Part shown: piece after piece, positions 42,209 to 51,319 of the stretch
Position numbering within the stretch: position 1 is the first letter of the stretch
Layout of the letters: every line of letters starts with the position of its first letter
From: Jeongeupia naejangsanensis
GTDB taxonomy: Bacteria > Pseudomonadota > Gammaproteobacteria > Burkholderiales > Chitinibacteraceae
Assembly: GCF_016865585.1 (NCBI RefSeq)
Contig: NZ_JAESND010000005.1
Coordinates: forward strand, 186,001-250,000
Reading direction: 5' to 3'
Length of the DNA: 64,000 nucleotides
Translations under genes and position numbers: made by a program
The notes under the pieces: model-generated
Seen by the model: the letters and a program-made list of their open reading frames with translations, nothing else
What the model was told of the DNA's origin: nothing
The model's database searches: none

Positions 42209-42856
42209 TCAGACGCCGGGCTTTTCGCCCCAGAGAATCTTGTGCAGCTGCACCTGCATCCGCACCGGCAAATGGTCTTCGAGTACCCACGCGGCCAGAT
42301 CGGCCGGCGGCAGCGTTTCCCATACGGGCGAGAATAACACTGGGGCAAGGTCATTGACCTTGCGCTGGCGCACGAGATCGCGTGCCCACTCGTAGTCGGC
42401 GCGGTCGCACAGCACGAATTTGACTTCGTCCTTCGGCGTCAGCGCGGCGAGGTTGTCCCAGTGCATTTTCTCCAGCTCGCCCGAACCCGGCGTCTTGATG
42501 TCGAGGATGCGCGAGACGCGCGGGTCGACATCGGCAATCGGCAGCGCGCCGCTGGTTTCGAGGCTGACGTCGTAACCGGCGTCGCACAGCGCGGTCAGGA
42601 AGGCGAGGCTGTGCTTCTGCGCCAGCGGCTCGCCGCCGGTCACGCAGACCGTTCGGGCGCCGTGGCGGGCCACTTCGGCGAGAATCTCGTCGAAGCCCAT
42701 GGTCTTGCCGCCGTGGAAGGCGTAAGCGCTGTCGCAGTAGCCACAGCGCAGCGGACAGCCGGTGAGGCGGACGAACACGGTGGGCAGGCCGAGACGGCTG
42801 GTCTCGCCCTGCAGCGAATAGAAGATCTCGGTGATCCGGAGCGATGCAGGATTCAT
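42209..42856 (-). CDS. queE: 7-carboxy-7-deazaguanine synthase
   Basis: QueE is a radical SAM enzyme making 7-carboxy-7-deazaguanine from carboxy-tetrahydropterin. The 215-residue protein has the cluster CPLRCGYCDSAYAF (CxxxCxxC) at about residues 32-40, TEIFYSLQGE at the start and VTGGEPLAQ in the binding loop. It lies upstream of clcA-queC on the same strand (48 bases from clcA). Together with queC it supplies the Q-base pathway; queD and queF are not in the window. Confidence 0.94.
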   Translation of the reverse strand: MNPASLRITEIFYSLQGETSRLGLPTVFVRLTGCPLRCGYCDSAYAFHGGKTMGFDEILAEVARHGARTVCVTGGEPLAQKHSLAFLTALCDAGYDVSLETSGALPIADVDPRVSRILDIKTPGSGELEKMHWDNLAALTPKDEVKFVLCDRADYEWARDLVRQRKVNDLAPVLFSPVWETLPPADLAAWVLEDHLPVRMQVQLHKILWGEKPGV

Positions 42857-42928
42857 GATGGTTCCGTACCGGATTCACAATCCGGTGGTGGGTTTTTCCA
42901 GACCGGAATGTCCGGCGGAAATGCAAAC

Positions 42929-42950
42929 GGCAGCGGCGAGGGCCGCTGCC
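42929..42950 (-). terminator. GC-rich hairpin after cpoB
   Basis: GGCAGCGGC and GCCGCTGCC form a 9-bp stem with a GAGG loop, 31 bases downstream of the minus-strand cpoB gene. The T-tract on that strand is weak, so it is a moderate terminator candidate. Confidence 0.5.
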
Positions 42951-42980
42951 GCGGGAATGGGGTTGATCAGTACAGGCCGA

Positions 42981-43700
42981 TCAGTTGACGCTCAGCAGCG
43001 CCTTCTTGGCCGTCGCGGCCTTTTCGGACTGCGGGTATTTCTCGACCAGCTGCAACAGGAAGCTGCGGGCTTCCTTCTTGTTACCCTGGGCGTTGGCACA
43101 CACGGCCAGACCGAACAGGGCATCGGGCGCCAGTGCGTTGTCCGGCGCCTTGTTGACGATCTCGGCGTAGGCAAAACGCGCGTTCTTGTAGTCCTTCAGT
43201 GCGGCATAGCTGTTGCCCATCCAGTACTGCGCGGTCGGCACGTTCGGATCGGCCGGGTTCGCGGTGACAAACTGCTTCAGCGCCGCCACGGCATCCTTGT
43301 GTTTGCCGCCCTGCGACAGCTTGATTGCGTCGTCGAGCGACTGCTGGCTGGCCTGCTGCGCATCGGCCTTCTGCTGCGCCTTGGCGCCCTCGATGGTGCG
43401 GACCCGGTTGTCGAGGTCGGTGAACAGGTCCTTCTGCTGCTTGCCTGCCTGATCCTGGTTGAACTGCAGCACCTCGATCTGGCCACGCAGATTGGCGATT
43501 TCCTGCTTGAGACCTTCGATCTGTCCCAGCAGATTGAGCATCTGCTTGTTGCTGGCTTCGAGCTGGTTCAGCCGGGTGTTCTGCTTGGCATTGTCCTGCT
43601 GCAGATCGGTGATCTGCTGACGGGCGACATTGTCGTCGAACAGGCCGGCGTGGGCCTGCACGGCAAAGGCGAGGGTGATCAGGGCAACAAGGCGTTTCAT
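42981..43700 (-). CDS. cpoB: Cell division coordinator CpoB (YbgF)
   Basis: CpoB is a periplasmic protein that links Tol-Pal with peptidoglycan synthesis during division. The 239-residue protein has an N-terminal signal peptide (to about AQAHAGLF), a coiled coil at about 30-95 (LQQDNAKQNTRLNQLEASNKQ-like register) and three TPR repeats (AVAALKQFVTANPADPNVPTAQYWMGNSY). It is the last gene of the Tol-Pal cluster, on the same strand as pal, with 93 bases between. Confidence 0.93.
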   Translation of the reverse strand: MKRLVALITLAFAVQAHAGLFDDNVARQQITDLQQDNAKQNTRLNQLEASNKQMLNLLGQIEGLKQEIANLRGQIEVLQFNQDQAGKQQKDLFTDLDNRVRTIEGAKAQQKADAQQASQQSLDDAIKLSQGGKHKDAVAALKQFVTANPADPNVPTAQYWMGNSYAALKDYKNARFAYAEIVNKAPDNALAPDALFGLAVCANAQGNKKEARSFLLQLVEKYPQSEKAATAKKALLSVN

Positions 43701-43765
43701 TGGACGGTCTCGGAATGAACAAAGCCGGCATCGTGGCGACGCCGGCTAGCCTAGGCGGTTTTGCC

Positions 43766-43784
43766 GGGCGGCACAAGGCCGCCC
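43766..43784 (-). terminator. Hairpin between pal and cpoB
   Basis: GGGCGGC and GCCGCCC (loop ACAAG) lie ten bases beyond the pal stop on the minus strand. Without a T-tract, it may be an mRNA-processing or partial-termination signal within the operon. Confidence 0.3.
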
Positions 43785-43793
43785 GCGACCGGC

Positions 43794-44333
43794 TTACTGG
43801 GCCGATTCGCCCTTGTACACCAAGTTGGCGTTACGGTTGCGCGAACGGGCTTCGTCGGTCTGGCCCGGCTCCAGCGGCTTCTCTTCGCCGAAGCTCACGC
43901 TTTCCAGCTGCGATTCCGGCACGCCCAGCGACAGCAGGACCTTCTTGGTCGCTTCGGCACGCTTCTGGCCCAGCGCGAGGTTGTACTCGGCGGTGCCGCG
44001 ATCATCGGTGTTGCCCTGAACGATCAGCTTGGCATCCTTGTTGGCCAGCAGGTACTTGGCGTGCGCGGCCAGCAGGGCCTGGTAGTCCGACTTGACGACG
44101 AAGGAGTCGAAATCGAAGTAGACGCGGCGCTGCGACAGGATGTTGTTCGGATCGGTCAGCGGGTTGTTGCCCTTGTTCAGGTCGCTGCCCTGGGTCAGGT
44201 CGACGGTCGCCGGCTTGGTTTCACCGCTGGTGACCGGAGCCGTGGTCTTGCCCGCATTCGGATCGGCCGGCGGCGTGCTCGAGCATGCGGCCAGCAGGGC
44301 GGTCATCAGTACGGACAGAGCAACTTTTTTCAT
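43794..44333 (-). CDS. pal: Peptidoglycan-associated lipoprotein Pal
   Basis: Pal anchors the outer membrane to peptidoglycan and interacts with TolB. The 179-residue lipoprotein has a signal with lipobox LLAAC (Cys16) and a flexible region to about residue 65. The OmpA-like domain follows with YFDFDSFVVKSDYQALLAAHAKYL and the peptidoglycan-binding NTDDRGTAEYNLALGQKRAE motif. Order tolB-pal-cpoB is conserved. Synthesised with its neighbours from the minus strand. Confidence 0.96.
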   Translation of the reverse strand: MKKVALSVLMTALLAACSSTPPADPNAGKTTAPVTSGETKPATVDLTQGSDLNKGNNPLTDPNNILSQRRVYFDFDSFVVKSDYQALLAAHAKYLLANKDAKLIVQGNTDDRGTAEYNLALGQKRAEATKKVLLSLGVPESQLESVSFGEEKPLEPGQTDEARSRNRNANLVYKGESAQ

Positions 44334-44458
44334 CTTTATCTCCCATCAAGGTTGAGCTTGGGTGAGCAAATAACACCGCAACACGTGCGGCCAGCATAGG
44401 GGAAAGGCGGGGCATCGGCGATGGAAAGAATGCCAATGTCCCGACCTGCGCGTTCACG

Positions 44459-45757
44459 TCAGCGCAGCAGCGGCCCCCAGGCCGGCTGGCGCACGTCGCC
44501 GTTTTGCGCTTTCAGGCGCTGCTTGATCCGGCCGTCGACCGACACGGCGGCCAGCGTGCCGCGGCTGCCTGTTTCGTAGAGGATCATTCGGCCGTTCGAC
44601 GCGAAGCTCGGCGAATCGTCCGAGCCGGTGTCGGTCAGTACCTGGATCTGCCGGCTGGCCATGTCCATCACCGCAACTTGGAAGCCCTTGCCGGTCCGGG
44701 TGATCAGTGCCATCGACTTGCCGTCCGGGCTGACCTTGCCCGAGGCGTTGTACGCGCCCTGGAAGGTCAGACGTTCGCCGCCACCGCCCGATACCGGCAT
44801 CCGGTAGATCTGCGGGCTGCCGCCACGGTCGGACGTGAACACGATGCTCCGACCGTCGGGCGTGAACGAAGGTTCCGTGTTGATGTCGCCGGTATTGGTC
44901 AGCCGGCGCGGATTGCTGCCGTCGGCATTGACGATGTAGATCTGGCTGCCGGCATCCTTGCTCAGCACCACGGCGAGCTGGCGGCCGTCCGGCGACCACG
45001 ACGGCGCCGAGTTCGAACCCTTGAACGCCGCGGCCTTCCAGCGCTTGCCGCTGGCTAGGTCCTGCACGTAGACGATGGGCTTCTGTTCCTCGAACGACAC
45101 GTAGGCGAGGCGTCCGCCGTCCGGCGACCACTTCGGCGACATGATCGGCTGGTTGCTGGCGAGCACCGTCTGCGCGCCGTAACCGTCTGCGTCGGACACC
45201 TGCAGTTCGTGACGCTTGCCGCGCTTGACCACGTAGGCGATGCGCGAATTGAACGCACCCGGTTCACCGGTCAGCTTCTGGTAGACCATGTCGGCGATCT
45301 GGTGCGCGACGCGGCGCGACTGGCCGACACGGGCCGAGAGCTGGTGCGCCAGCAGCACGTTCTTGTTCGACAGGTCGACGAGCCAGAACTTGACGGTGAA
45401 GCTGTCGCCGGCCGGGATCACGCTGCCGATCAGTGCCGTCTGCGCGCCGCGACCGGTCAGGGCGGCCGGGTTCAGCTGTTCGGGGGTGAACGGTGTCGGT
45501 GCCAGATCACCGGCACCGATGACCTTGAACAGCCCGGAGCGGGTCAGGTCGTCGCCGACGACGGGCGTCAGCGCCTGCGGCAGCGACTGTTCGGACTGGA
45601 ACGGCACAATCGCGATCGGGTACTGGCTGGCGCCGGCACCGACGACCTCGATCGTCATGTTGTCGGCGGCACGCGCGTGCATCATCGTGAACAGCAGCGC
45701 GGCGGCCAGGAACAGCCAGCTCGTCATGCGCTGCAGGGAGGTCTGGAAGGTCGGCAT
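44459..45757 (-). CDS. tolB: Tol-Pal system protein TolB
   Basis: TolB is a periplasmic protein that binds Pal and TolA. The 432-residue protein has a signal peptide (to about HARAAD), an N-terminal TolB_N domain (IAIVPFQSE) and a C-terminal six-bladed beta-propeller with WD40-like WSPDG repeats (SPDGGRLAYVS, SPDGRQLAVVL, TPDGRSIVFTS, SPDGKSMALIT). I chose ATG at 45757: GAGGAG lies four bases upstream. An in-frame start 13 codons earlier has no such signal. Confidence 0.96.
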   Translation of the reverse strand: MPTFQTSLQRMTSWLFLAAALLFTMMHARAADNMTIEVVGAGASQYPIAIVPFQSEQSLPQALTPVVGDDLTRSGLFKVIGAGDLAPTPFTPEQLNPAALTGRGAQTALIGSVIPAGDSFTVKFWLVDLSNKNVLLAHQLSARVGQSRRVAHQIADMVYQKLTGEPGAFNSRIAYVVKRGKRHELQVSDADGYGAQTVLASNQPIMSPKWSPDGGRLAYVSFEEQKPIVYVQDLASGKRWKAAAFKGSNSAPSWSPDGRQLAVVLSKDAGSQIYIVNADGSNPRRLTNTGDINTEPSFTPDGRSIVFTSDRGGSPQIYRMPVSGGGGERLTFQGAYNASGKVSPDGKSMALITRTGKGFQVAVMDMASRQIQVLTDTGSDDSPSFASNGRMILYETGSRGTLAAVSVDGRIKQRLKAQNGDVRQPAWGPLLR

Positions 45758-45765
45758 ACGTCTCC

Positions 45766-46632
45766 TCAATCTTTCAGGCGGAAATTGATGTTCCATTCGC
45801 GGTACTGGCCCGAGAACGGCTGGCCTTCGGGCAACGGCGGCATTCTGCCGAGCGCCATCACCGCACGTTGTGCCGCCTCGTCATAGGCAGCGATACCGCT
45901 GGATTTGACGACGGTGACACTGCTGATCGTGCCGTCGGGCAGCACGCTGATTTTCAGTCCGGCCGCCGGATTGCCCTTGTCGTCCGGGTAGACGAGTTTC
46001 GAGCGGATCAGCTGGCCGACCTTGCTGCGGTAATCGGTGAGCCCCTTGCTCGAAATCGGGCTCGTGCCGCTCCCGCTGCCCGGCCCGGTATTGACCGTCG
46101 CGTTCGGATTGCTGCCCTTGCCGCCCGGCTTGGCGCCGGCGCTCGGCGTGTTGTTGCTGGTGCTGAGCAGCTGGTCGAACTCGGACTGCGGCTTGGCCTT
46201 GGGTTTGGCTTCGGCTTTCTTCGGTTCCGGCGTCGGCTTCGGAGCCGGCGTGGGTTTGGGAACCGGGGTCGGCTTGGGCGTCGGCGCCGGTGTGGGGGTC
46301 GGCACCGGGGTCGGTTTGGGCTTCGGCGTCGGCTTGACCTTCTCGACCGCGATGTCGGCCTTCTTCTCCGGCAGCGGTTCGGGCTTCGGTTCCGGCGTGG
46401 CCGGCGGTGGCGTCGGTTCGGCCTTCGGTTGCGGCTTGGGCTGGGCGACCTCGTGCTGCGCCGGTGCGGGCGGCGGGCCGCCCCACAATTCGACTTCGAC
46501 CGGCTGCGGCTTCTTGGTCTGCCACTGCACCGACACCATCAGGAAGACCGCGAACAGCACGTGCACTGCCGCTGCCAGCACGAAGGCCAGCGTCTTGCGC
46601 TCCTCGGGGTGGCGTTGGCGATGGTCGATCAC
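45766..46632 (-). CDS. tolA: TolA-like protein with Pro-rich linker
   Basis: TolA bridges the inner-membrane TolQR complex to TolB and Pal. The 288-residue protein has an inner-membrane helix (about 14-34), a linker, and a C-terminal domain (about 200-288) with VKSSGIAAYDEAAQRAVMALGRMPPLP resembling TonB/TolA domains. The linker is unusual: residues 50-150 hold repeated P-x-P units such as KPTPVPTP and TPAPKPTP, rather than the Ala/Lys-rich helix of E. coli TolA. The gene overlaps tolR by four bases. Confidence 0.88.
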   Translation of the reverse strand: MIDHRQRHPEERKTLAFVLAAAVHVLFAVFLMVSVQWQTKKPQPVEVELWGGPPPAPAQHEVAQPKPQPKAEPTPPPATPEPKPEPLPEKKADIAVEKVKPTPKPKPTPVPTPTPAPTPKPTPVPKPTPAPKPTPEPKKAEAKPKAKPQSEFDQLLSTSNNTPSAGAKPGGKGSNPNATVNTGPGSGSGTSPISSKGLTDYRSKVGQLIRSKLVYPDDKGNPAAGLKISVLPDGTISSVTVVKSSGIAAYDEAAQRAVMALGRMPPLPEGQPFSGQYREWNINFRLKD

Positions 46633-47045
46633 TTCGGGCGCACCAGGAGGCCAACGCGGGCGACATTGGCGGCCTTGAGCGCGTCCATCGTCGCCATCAC
46701 CGTTTCATAGCGGACCGACTTGTCGCCGGCGATCACCACCGGCCGGTCGGCCTTGATGGCGAGCTTGTCCTGGACCAGCGCGACCAGCGCACGGGCATCG
46801 GCGACGGTTTCGCTCTTGCCGGCATCCGTCAGCGTCAGCTCGCCGTCCGGGCCGATCTCGACGCGCAGCGGCTCGACGCTGGCTTCCTGATCGGCCTTGC
46901 CGACCGTGGGCAGGTTGACGACGCCGGGCGACTGCATCATCGGCGTTGCGACCATGAAGATCACCAGCAGCACCAGCATCACGTCGATGTAGGGCACGAC
47001 GTTGATCTGGTTCATCGAACGGCGCGGTCTTCGGGTTCTGGCCAT
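46629..47045 (-). CDS. tolR: Tol-Pal system protein TolR
   Basis: TolR is a bitopic inner-membrane protein of the TolQR proton-driven motor. The 138-residue protein starts MARTRRPRRSMNQINVVPYID; the membrane helix (about 16-40) carries the proton-channel Asp in YIDVMLVLLVIFMV, and the periplasmic domain follows with VVIAGDKSVRYETVM. The ATG at 47045 is supported by GGGG upstream. It is between tolQ (13 bases away) and tolA (four-base overlap). Confidence 0.95.
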   Translation of the reverse strand: MARTRRPRRSMNQINVVPYIDVMLVLLVIFMVATPMMQSPGVVNLPTVGKADQEASVEPLRVEIGPDGELTLTDAGKSETVADARALVALVQDKLAIKADRPVVIAGDKSVRYETVMATMDALKAANVARVGLLVRPK

Positions 47046-47058
47046 GATCCGGCGCCCC

Positions 47059-47727
47059 TTAGCGAGCCTGACGCTGCAGGATGTTGGAGAACTCTTCGAT
47101 GAAGGTATCGAAGCGGTTGGCCAGCGCGTCGACGTCGTGGGCGAAGCGGTTGTAGGCGACGGTGGCCGGGATCGCGGCAAACAGGCCGATGGCGGTGGCG
47201 ACCAGCGCCTCGGCGATGCCCGGTGCCACGGTAGCCAGCGTCGCCTGGCCGACGTTCGCCAGGCCGCGGAACGCGTGCATGATGCCCCAGACCGTACCGA
47301 ACAGGCCGATATAGGGCGAGACCGAGCCGACCGAAGCAAGGAAGGACGTGTGCTTGTCGAGCCAGTCGAGCTCGCGCTGGCAGGCGGCGCGCATCGCCCG
47401 GCGGGTGCCTTCCATTACGTCCGACAACTCCATGCCGCCCTTCTGGCGCAGTTTGAGGAATTCGGAAAAGCCGGCGATGAAGATCTTTTCCATCCCGACC
47501 GAATGGCCCCGCTTGGTCTGTTCGAACAGCGCATTCAGGTCCGAGCCGCTCCAGAAGCGGTCTTCGAACAGTTCGCTGGCCTTGGCCGCTTTCGAAACCG
47601 TGAAGTACTTGCTGAAGATGTGCCACCAGCTGAGCAGCGACAGCAACACCAGGATCGCCATCACCAGCTGGACGACCAGGCTGGCGTGCATCACGAGTTC
47701 GAGAATCGACAGGTCTTGATTGGGCAT
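47059..47727 (-). CDS. tolQ: Tol-Pal system protein TolQ
   Basis: TolQ, an ExbB/MotA-like inner-membrane protein, forms the proton channel with TolR. The 222-residue protein has a first membrane segment near residues 15-35, a cytoplasmic loop, and the two conserved helices LASVGSVSPYIGLFGTVWGIM and ALVATAIGLFAAIPATVAYN. Gly/Thr residues in these match the family. The upstream ybgC thioesterase, often first in this operon, is not seen. A short gap separates it from a small periplasmic protein. Confidence 0.95.
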   Translation of the reverse strand: MPNQDLSILELVMHASLVVQLVMAILVLLSLLSWWHIFSKYFTVSKAAKASELFEDRFWSGSDLNALFEQTKRGHSVGMEKIFIAGFSEFLKLRQKGGMELSDVMEGTRRAMRAACQRELDWLDKHTSFLASVGSVSPYIGLFGTVWGIMHAFRGLANVGQATLATVAPGIAEALVATAIGLFAAIPATVAYNRFAHDVDALANRFDTFIEEFSNILQRQAR

Positions 47728-47815
47728 CGGGTTTACCGGGTTGGGGTGGACGGGGCGCGGCCTATGGCAGGTTCGGTCCTGCGGGCCGCGACGAGTTCCT
47801 TGCGCTTACAAGCGG

Positions 47816-48253
47816 TTACTCGGCCAGCGGCGTGGTCACGACCTGGCCGGGTTGCTGCTGGTTCAGCTGGGTCTGGATGGCGGCGGCGAGCCGGGCGGTC
47901 CAGACGTTGTAGTTCGGGTGGATGAAAATCCGGCCGTCACTGACAGTTTCGTACTTGAGATTGAAGCTGTCGAGGTAACGGATTTTCACCATCTGCGGGG
48001 TGTACTCGATCGTGACCTTGGCGGTGTGCTTGCCGCCGCCGACATCGAGCGTGGCTTCGATGCGCCCCGGCGCGGCCTCGCGGGTCTGCCACTTGACCTG
48101 GCCGGCTCCGGTGACGATGGCGTTCTTGATCTGGGTGTCGTCGAGCTGGCGGCCGATATTGATCGTTGCCGGATCGCTGAGCGGTGCCTGACGCGCCTGT
48201 GCCGCAGTGGACAGGCCGAACAGCAGGCAAAGGGCGATGAGAAGATGCTTCAT
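47816..48253 (-). CDS. Small periplasmic protein, tandem paralogue A
   Basis: A 145-residue protein of unknown function with a signal peptide (MKHLLIALCLLFGLSTAAQA). The mature part has QIKNAIVTGAGQVKWQTREAAPGRIEATLDVG and a conserved block KIRYLDSFNLKY followed by HPNYNVWTARLAAAIQTQL. It shares this block with the protein encoded 137 bases upstream, showing gene duplication. The family is common in betaproteobacteria as a hypothetical lipoprotein-like or periplasmic domain. It is placed directly upstream of tolQ on the same strand. Confidence 0.75.
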   Translation of the reverse strand: MKHLLIALCLLFGLSTAAQARQAPLSDPATINIGRQLDDTQIKNAIVTGAGQVKWQTREAAPGRIEATLDVGGGKHTAKVTIEYTPQMVKIRYLDSFNLKYETVSDGRIFIHPNYNVWTARLAAAIQTQLNQQQPGQVVTTPLAE

Positions 48254-48390
48254 TCTGCGCTCCAAGGGTCCCGGCCATTGTAAGCGTTCGACCGAGCCGG
48301 GTTGAATCGCACAATGACCGAAACTTGCCGTTGTGATGCGGGGTTGGAAATATTCACGCCGACCGGCGTTGCTGTCCGGTCGGCGGCGGA

Positions 48391-48795
48391 TCAGTTGACG
48401 GCGATCCGGCTGGCGTCGAGCTGCTTGCGGATGTCGTTTGCCAGCGTTTCGGTCCACTTCATGTAATTGCCGTGGATGTAGGTGCGGCCTTCGGCGGGCT
48501 GGTAGTCCATGTCGGCGCTGTCGAGATAGCGGATCGCCACGCCGTGGTCGTCGTAGCTGATGGCCACTTTCACCATGTGCCGGCTGCGGACCGTGATCGA
48601 TGCATCGATCTGGCCCGGTGATACTTCGGTAGCCTGCCATTTGCGCTTGGTCGCGGCGGTGATGATCGCGGTCTTGACGGTTTCGGCGCTGGCCGGTGCG
48701 GTGAACTCGATCTTGGGCGGTTCGCGCAGGACGTCGGCCCATGCCGGGGCGGCGAGGCCGATCACGAGGCCGAGTGCGCAGAGGATTTTTTTCAT
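48391..48795 (-). CDS. Small periplasmic protein, tandem paralogue B
   Basis: A 134-residue protein with a signal peptide (MKKILCALGLVIGLAAPAWA). After it come ETVKTAIITAATKRKWQATEVSPGQIDASI, IRYLDSADMDYQ and IHGNYMKWTETLANDIRKQL, clearly related to the adjacent paralogue. AGGAG upstream supports the ATG at 48795 rather than an open extension of 33 codons. It may be cotranscribed with the paralogue and tolQ. Function unknown. Confidence 0.75.
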   Translation of the reverse strand: MKKILCALGLVIGLAAPAWADVLREPPKIEFTAPASAETVKTAIITAATKRKWQATEVSPGQIDASITVRSRHMVKVAISYDDHGVAIRYLDSADMDYQPAEGRTYIHGNYMKWTETLANDIRKQLDASRIAVN

Positions 48796-48874
48796 TGTGC
48801 TCTCCTGTGTAGTGCGACCGACAGGTCGCGCAGGCGGAGTGTAAATGAAGTCCTGCCAAGCGCCATGGCTGGCG

Positions 48875-49921
48875 TCAGGCCTTGTCGGAGTCACCCGGCG
48901 GGTTCAGCCCGAAATGCAGGTAGGCCGACGCGGTGGCGATCCGGCCGCGTGGCGTACGCTGCAGCAGGCCTTGCTGGATCAGGTAGGGCTCGAGCACGTC
49001 CTCGATGGTGTCGGACGCTTCACCGATCGCCGCGGCGACGTTGTCGAGGCCGACCGGGCCGCCGCCGAACTTCTCGATCACCGCCGACAGCAGTTTGCGG
49101 TCCATCACGTCGAGGCCGGCGTGGTCGACGTCGAGCATCTGCAGCGCCGCGTCGGCGACGTCGCGGGTCACGGTGCCGTCGTGCTTCACCTCGGCAAAAT
49201 CGCGCACCCGCCGCAGCAGCCGGTTGGCGATCCGCGGCGTGCCGCGGCTGCGTCGGGCGACTTCGAACGCACCGCCTTCGTCCATTTCGACATTGAGCAG
49301 GCTGGACGAGCGCTCGACGATCCGCGTCAGTTCGTCCGCGGTGTAGAACTCGAGCCGGGCGACGATGCCGAAGCGGTCGCGCAGCGGATTGGTCAGCATG
49401 CCGGCGCGGGTGGTCGCACCGACGAGGGTGAACGGCGGCAGGTCGAGCTTGACCGAGCGCGCGGCCGGGCCCTCGCCGATCATGATGTCGATCTGGAAGT
49501 CCTCGAGCGCAGGGTAGAGGATTTCCTCGACCACCGGGCTGAGCCGGTGGATTTCGTCGATGAACAGCACGTCGTGCGGTTCGAGATTGGTCAGGATCGC
49601 CGCCAGATCGCCGGCGCGCTCGAGCACCGGCCCCGAGGTCTGGCGCAGGCTGACGCCGAGTTCTCGGGCAATGATGTGGGCCAGCGTGGTCTTGCCCAGC
49701 CCCGGCGGACCGAACAGCAGCACGTGGTCCAAAGCCTCGCCGCGTCGCTTCGCCGCCTCGATGAAGATCTCCAGCTGGCCGCGCGCCTTCTTCTGGCCGA
49801 CGTACTCGTCGAGCAGCTTCGGCCGCAGCGCGCGTTCGAGCTGTTCCTCCTGCTGTGACACCGTCTTGGCGGTGACGACGCGTTCGGGCGGCAGGGCGGA
49901 CAGGGAGTCGGTTTCGATCAT
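48875..49921 (-). CDS. ruvB: Holliday junction DNA helicase RuvB
   Basis: RuvB is the AAA+ motor that drives Holliday junction branch migration with RuvA. The 348-residue protein has Walker [11 protein letters not shown] (about residue 70), Walker [11 protein letters not shown], sensor I ([10 protein letters not shown]) and the C-terminal winged-helix region ([30 protein letters not shown]). It overlaps the upstream PAP2 gene by four bases and is the last of the ruv cluster on the minus strand. Confidence 0.97.
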   Translation of the reverse strand: MIETDSLSALPPERVVTAKTVSQQEEQLERALRPKLLDEYVGQKKARGQLEIFIEAAKRRGEALDHVLLFGPPGLGKTTLAHIIARELGVSLRQTSGPVLERAGDLAAILTNLEPHDVLFIDEIHRLSPVVEEILYPALEDFQIDIMIGEGPAARSVKLDLPPFTLVGATTRAGMLTNPLRDRFGIVARLEFYTADELTRIVERSSSLLNVEMDEGGAFEVARRSRGTPRIANRLLRRVRDFAEVKHDGTVTRDVADAALQMLDVDHAGLDVMDRKLLSAVIEKFGGGPVGLDNVAAAIGEASDTIEDVLEPYLIQQGLLQRTPRGRIATASAYLHFGLNPPGDSDKA

Positions 49922-50529
49922 CGGTGCAATCTCGCCGGCGCACGCGCGCCGAGGTGGAAGTAGACGGCCAGCAGGACCGTGCCGACCGCATAGCCGGCGA
50001 GCACGTCGCTGCCATAGTGTACCCCGAGCACCAGCCGCGCCAGTCCGCCGGCCAGTACCAGTGCGGCGGCGGCGGTCACGACCGCGACGCGGGCGTGCGG
50101 CCAGCGTCGTGCCAGCAGCCAGCCGAGTGCGCCGAACAGCGTCATCGCCGCCATCGCGTGGCCGCTCGGGAATGACGGGCCGTGCACGGACATCAGGTGT
50201 TCGAGCCCGGGCCGGGGCCGGTTGACGCCGAACTTGATCGCCGCATTGACCAGCCAGCTGGCGACCACCAGCAAGGGCAGGCCGGGCCAGGCGATCCGGC
50301 CTGCACGGCGCAGCAGCCAGCCCGTAGCCAGCGCGATCGGTACCGAACCCCAGAAGCTGCCGGCCCAGCCGAGCAGCAGCGCCAGCGTCACCATGAGCGG
50401 ACGGCGGTCGTACAGCCAGCCGGACAGCGTGGCATCGAAGCCGGTTTGCAGCGGCGTACCCAGTGCGGCGAGCACCAGCAGGAAAACGGCGAACCCGCTC
50501 GCGGCGAGTCCGAGGTGACGGAGGGACAT
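49918..50529 (-). CDS. PAP2-family phosphatase (membrane)
   Basis: A 203-residue integral membrane phosphatase of the PAP2 superfamily with about five or six helices. The three signature motifs are visible: [10 protein letters not shown] (K-x6-RP), [12 protein letters not shown] (PSGH) and [17 protein letters not shown] (R-x5-H-x3-D). PAP2 enzymes of this size dephosphorylate undecaprenyl diphosphate or phospholipid phosphates. I prefer ATG 50529 (AGGA upstream) to TTG 50553. It lies between ruvA and ruvB, an uncommon insertion in the ruv cluster, and its stop overlaps the ruvB start. Confidence 0.86.
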   Translation of the reverse strand: MSLRHLGLAASGFAVFLLVLAALGTPLQTGFDATLSGWLYDRRPLMVTLALLLGWAGSFWGSVPIALATGWLLRRAGRIAWPGLPLLVVASWLVNAAIKFGVNRPRPGLEHLMSVHGPSFPSGHAMAAMTLFGALGWLLARRWPHARVAVVTAAAALVLAGGLARLVLGVHYGSDVLAGYAVGTVLLAVYFHLGARAPARLHR

Positions 50530-50626
50530 CGGGAATCCTGTCGATGACGACAAAGCACGGAGCCTAACGGGGACGGCTGCCGGCGCGAAACGCAGAAAAT
50601 GACACCACCCGGATTGAACCCGCGCC

Positions 50627-51226
50627 TTAGAGCCTGGCCAGCGCCTTCAGCGCTAGGCGGATGCCGTTGCTGACGTCGACGTCGTCAGGCAGCGTTTTCA
50701 TGGCGGCATTGGCCTCGCGCTCGTTGTAGCCGAGTGCCAGCAGTGCGTTGAGGATGTCGCCGGACGGCCCCTCGCCAAACAGCGGCGTCGGCAGTTTGGC
50801 GGCGACGGCCGCGCTGGTCGGCAGGCTGCCGAGCTTGCCCTTGAGTTCGAGGATCAGCCGCTCGGCCGTCTTCTTGCCGATGCCGGGGACCTTGGACAGC
50901 CGGGTGACGTCCTCGCCGGCCACTGCCAGCGCCAGTTCGTCGCTGTTCATGCCCGAGAGGATGGCCAGCGCGATCTTGGCGCCGATGCCGCTGATCCTGA
51001 TCAGGTGGCGGAACAGGTCGCGCTCGGCCCGGCTGGCAAAGCCGTACAGCAACTGGGCATCCTCGCGCACGACCAGATGCGTGAACAGCTCGACCTTGGC
51101 GCCAAGTGCCGGCAGCACGTAGAGCGTGCTCATCGGCACGTCGAGCTCGTAGCCGACACCGGCGACATCGACGACCAGCGTCGGCGGTTGTTTCTCGATC
51201 AGGGTTCCGGTCAGGCGGGCGATCAT
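50627..51226 (-). CDS. ruvA: Holliday junction branch migration protein RuvA
   Basis: RuvA binds Holliday junctions and loads RuvB. The 199-residue protein has the N-terminal OB-fold ([28 protein letters not shown]), the helix-hairpin-helix motifs ([18 protein letters not shown] and [19 protein letters not shown]) and the C-terminal RuvB-binding three-helix domain with [16 protein letters not shown]. It lies 93 bases after ruvC and 97 bases before the PAP2 gene on the same strand. Confidence 0.96.
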   Translation of the reverse strand: MIARLTGTLIEKQPPTLVVDVAGVGYELDVPMSTLYVLPALGAKVELFTHLVVREDAQLLYGFASRAERDLFRHLIRISGIGAKIALAILSGMNSDELALAVAGEDVTRLSKVPGIGKKTAERLILELKGKLGSLPTSAAVAAKLPTPLFGEGPSGDILNALLALGYNEREANAAMKTLPDDVDVSNGIRLALKALARL

Positions 51227-51319
51227 CGTTCGGGCTCGGTCAGGCGCAAAAGCGCAGTATAGCGTTGCCCGCCATTTTGTAGAACGATCGTTGCATATGA
51301 GTCGGGTGCCGGCCGGCAG

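Noticed and set aside
42868-42886. Hairpin ACCGGATT-CAC-AATCCGGT resembling a tRNA anticodon arm (GTG on the minus strand)
   Set aside because: The stem and 7-base loop fit tRNA-His/Val anticodon arms, but no D-arm, T-arm or acceptor stem can be built around it. It is probably a chance hairpin in the queE leader.
50600-50626. GCGGGTTCAATCC (minus strand), looking like a tRNA T-arm after ruvA
   Set aside because: There is no acceptor stem, anticodon arm or CCA context, and no integrase nearby to support a phage attachment fragment.
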